Of a stretch of DNA of 64,000 nucleotides, positions 63,301 through 64,000 are shown one piece after another. The stretch is from an uncultured Christensenellaceae bacterium (GTDB taxonomy: Bacteria > Bacillota > Clostridia > Christensenellales > Borkfalkiaceae). A program made the translations under genes and the position numbers. The stretch lies in NCBI GenBank assembly GCA_910586825.1, contig CAJUJF010000001.1, positions 97,615 to 161,614 of the forward strand, in the 5' to 3' direction. The notes beneath the pieces were generated by a model. The model did no database searches, was not told where the DNA came from, and was given only the letters and a program-made list of their open reading frames with translations. Numbering within the stretch: position 1 is the stretch's first letter; each line of letters starts with the position of its first letter.

Positions 63301-64000
63301 TACACGACGGCGTTCGGCACCGATTCGTATTATTCGTACGGCGGACTGTACGTGCCGGGCAACGTGGAGATCGAGCTGGATTTAAAGGGATTCACGATCA
63401 ATCGCGCTTTGTCGAGCAGTACGGCGCGGAATTACGGCTGGATTGCGCGTATCGACGGAAAACTGACGATCACGGACAGTTCGACGAACGACGCCGGCGT
63501 ATTGACGAATGCCGGCAGACTCATCAACGCTTGGAACAGTTACAGCAGTACGACTTACGGCGGCGGGATTTCGGTAACGAGCGGCGGCGAACTGACGGTA
63601 CTCGGCGGAAGAATCTACAACAACCGCGGTTATTACGGCGGGGTTTCGGTCTACGGAAACGGAAAGTTGAATCTTGGCGGCAACGCTCAAATATACAACA
63701 ACTATACGATTTCCGGAACTACGCGGAATATCTATTTGCATAACACGACGGCAAAATCGATCAACGTAATTTCGCAATTTACGGGCACGGCGCTTTCGTA
63801 CGGACAGAAATTCGGGATTACGCGGTTGGGCAACGGCACGTTCACAAACGGATTCGAAACCTATCACCCCGATGAAACGGCGGAGACCTACTTTGCATCG
63901 GAAGATGCGAACTTCTTCGTATTCACGGACGATGCGACGGGAAAGAAAGAAGCGGGGCTGATCAGCTATAACGCAAACACCAACTGGGAGTATGCGATCA
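60376..64000 (+). CDS. giant repeat-rich surface protein, Pmp-like beta-helix, 3' end outside window
   Basis: At least 1208 residues; the frame is open to the window edge. A hydrophilic cytoplasmic start (1-37), one membrane helix (about 38-60), then extracellular modules. Modules begin near T78, N387, N692, N942 and N1203; each opens NW..A......L...W.A, then a VP...IILDLNGYT.NR stretch and a run of short repeats with GGVY or AGGVYV followed by L.M.GG.I..N. GGVY and the (I/V)xxN step match the GG(A/L/V/I)(I/L/V/Y) and FxxN pair of chlamydial Pmp proteins, which form parallel beta-helices. Adhesion is the likely role. The N-terminal helix could be an uncleaved anchor or a long signal peptide (possible cut after AAVA, 76). 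No catalytic motif seen. Confidence 0.82.
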   Translation, partial: MNGKFFRQRDIEEETTRPNHAEGQLFAVVKRRTGALRPVLICFMILGLILSLFFGYTMLSGKREQENRITASAAVADTWKTAIDAATSTTASTFKLTAGWTATQNSTSGFGTTSGYYRNGALYIPAGKKVIIDLAGNTLNRNCTSAISNGYVIYVDGELTLTNSVTTVGYVRGGYSSTSNTTGGVYVSGTGTLNMDNDYARIRYNQTNASYCGAGVYLASGAKMNMTAGYVYTNTTGNNSYSAGGVYVYNNANTVLNMTGGHIQSNTGYAAGGVYVAGANSRINLGGKAYIRSNTCSSTSKTNDLHFANNTAVAHIVAPFVSGASVGMSRAVNGVITDGWETHNAGATMSSYLIPSDSAFDIYETEHTVGTTTTKEAFYSSRSNATNWDWFISRSASTGTWQTVKLYSTWTATSNSFGVSNSYGGALNVPANAKIILDLNGYNVNRALTSAIGSGAVIYVSGQLRIKSSGSTTASVYGGKNSSQSGAGGVQVNSGGSLTLESGRIRANQTTNTYGAGGVFVGNNATFTMEGGSVYNNSSAGSTGAGGVYVYGSSTSKLIVKGGNIYSNTATNANNAGGVYVASGGGVELGGSARIHTNTAAGVAKNLFHVTNDARIPIVSTVNSDFNVGITRTTNNYVNIAGLPITTGWYNFSSEAPTGKFFADVTTMYEIISYGGIAEREAAYWCVNNAKNWSEAVAASQADGQQKTVTLRTNWTANATSVTTTKYTTSYQEQYSTGFYYGALQVPSNAKILLDMNGYTMNRGLSAARSYGCSFYTQGALEIVDRNTRSAKGKITGGFTSDTGSAIHFRGGTLKIHDIDITGNSGVYGAIYVTGNYKLTLGGSVQIYNNRETRSSTTPLRNIRLNNATTVIDIDSKLTGTQQFTVWRSGRGIFTNGFGANNPDTDPKTRFKSENEPEYVVENGVLNGAAEAEQWCYDNALNWSYFCAQSASKSGADKKQYMVLYSDWVAETNSSYTTAFGTDSYYSYGGLYVPGNVEIELDLKGFTINRALSSSTARNYGWIARIDGKLTITDSSTNDAGVLTNAGRLINAWNSYSSTTYGGGISVTSGGELTVLGGRIYNNRGYYGGVSVYGNGKLNLGGNAQIYNNYTISGTTRNIYLHNTTAKSINVISQFTGTALSYGQKFGITRLGNGTFTNGFETYHPDETAETYFASEDANFFVFTDDATGKKEAGLISYNANTNWEYAI
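60607..64000 (+). repeat. four-and-a-bit coding modules of about 250-310 residues
   Basis: Starts at nt 60607, 61534, 62449, 63199 and 63982. Within modules the GGVY turn repeats (for example three copies of AGGVYV or GGVYV between 60925 and 61215). Confidence 0.72.

Overview
The window is about 55% GC, densely coded, and reads as a chromosome segment of a Firmicute of the class Clostridia. Supporting signs are a Spo0A-type regulator, RNase Y, the ftsK-rimO-pgsA-cinA-recA gene order, a YkpA/YbiT-like ABC-F protein, YitT, DegV and LemA families, and sigma-A promoters that are almost always TTGnnn-17-TATAAT, often with an extended -10 (TGn). A gut Christensenellales-like lineage is my guess; nothing here proves it. 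No rRNA, CRISPR array, prophage or complete insertion sequence was seen.

Layout. 1-5500: the 3' end of metK, a BioY transporter, an AT-rich GNAT gene that looks imported, and a heterodimeric ABC exporter. 5550-7830: M18 aminopeptidase and divergent spo0A, separated by an unusual operator-like region. 8000-20800: the housekeeping run ftsK/spoIIIE-rimO-pgsA-cinA-recA, then nadE and a GH1 glucosidase, then rny from its own promoter. 20850-24400: carbonic anhydrase, a 22-cysteine small protein, a YitT membrane protein and a PepV dipeptidase. 24600-32400: radC with a two-component system, then lemA-DUF2207-glpK-DUF368. 32400-34200: an AbrB/ABC-2 transporter cassette behind a 34-bp perfect palindrome, with two apparent frameshifts. 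34200-42300: aldehyde dehydrogenase, ABC-F, GH13 amylase, transketolase and phosphohexomutase. 42300-50700: DegV, prolyl- and asparaginyl-tRNA synthetases, a second heterodimeric ABC exporter and a nucleoside-hydrolase homologue. 50700-55800: flavin-type oxidase homologue, lipoprotein, two tRNAs, a glycosyltransferase with a coiled-coil tail, an SDR and a second DegV. 56100-64000: two very large cell-surface proteins, the second running off the window.

How the parts fit: sugar handling (GH1, GH13, phosphohexomutase, transketolase, glycerol kinase), peptide breakdown (M18, PepV) and two exporters suit a fermentative, host-associated heterotroph. The surface proteins at the right end look like adhesins or cell-envelope scaffolds.

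Most unusual points: a Spo0A homologue whose receiver has lost the phospho-acceptor Asp and acidic pocket, sitting behind three GTAC/GTAA-centred sites spaced exactly 21 bp apart; the 22-Cys protein; the Pmp-like GGVY repeat protein and its neighbour with five N-x-W...GW repeats; the AbrB-ATPase cassette with its palindrome; a probable leaderless aldehyde dehydrogenase mRNA; and a nucleoside-hydrolase homologue with the catalytic Asp replaced by Cys. All assignments were made by eye from motifs, without database searches.
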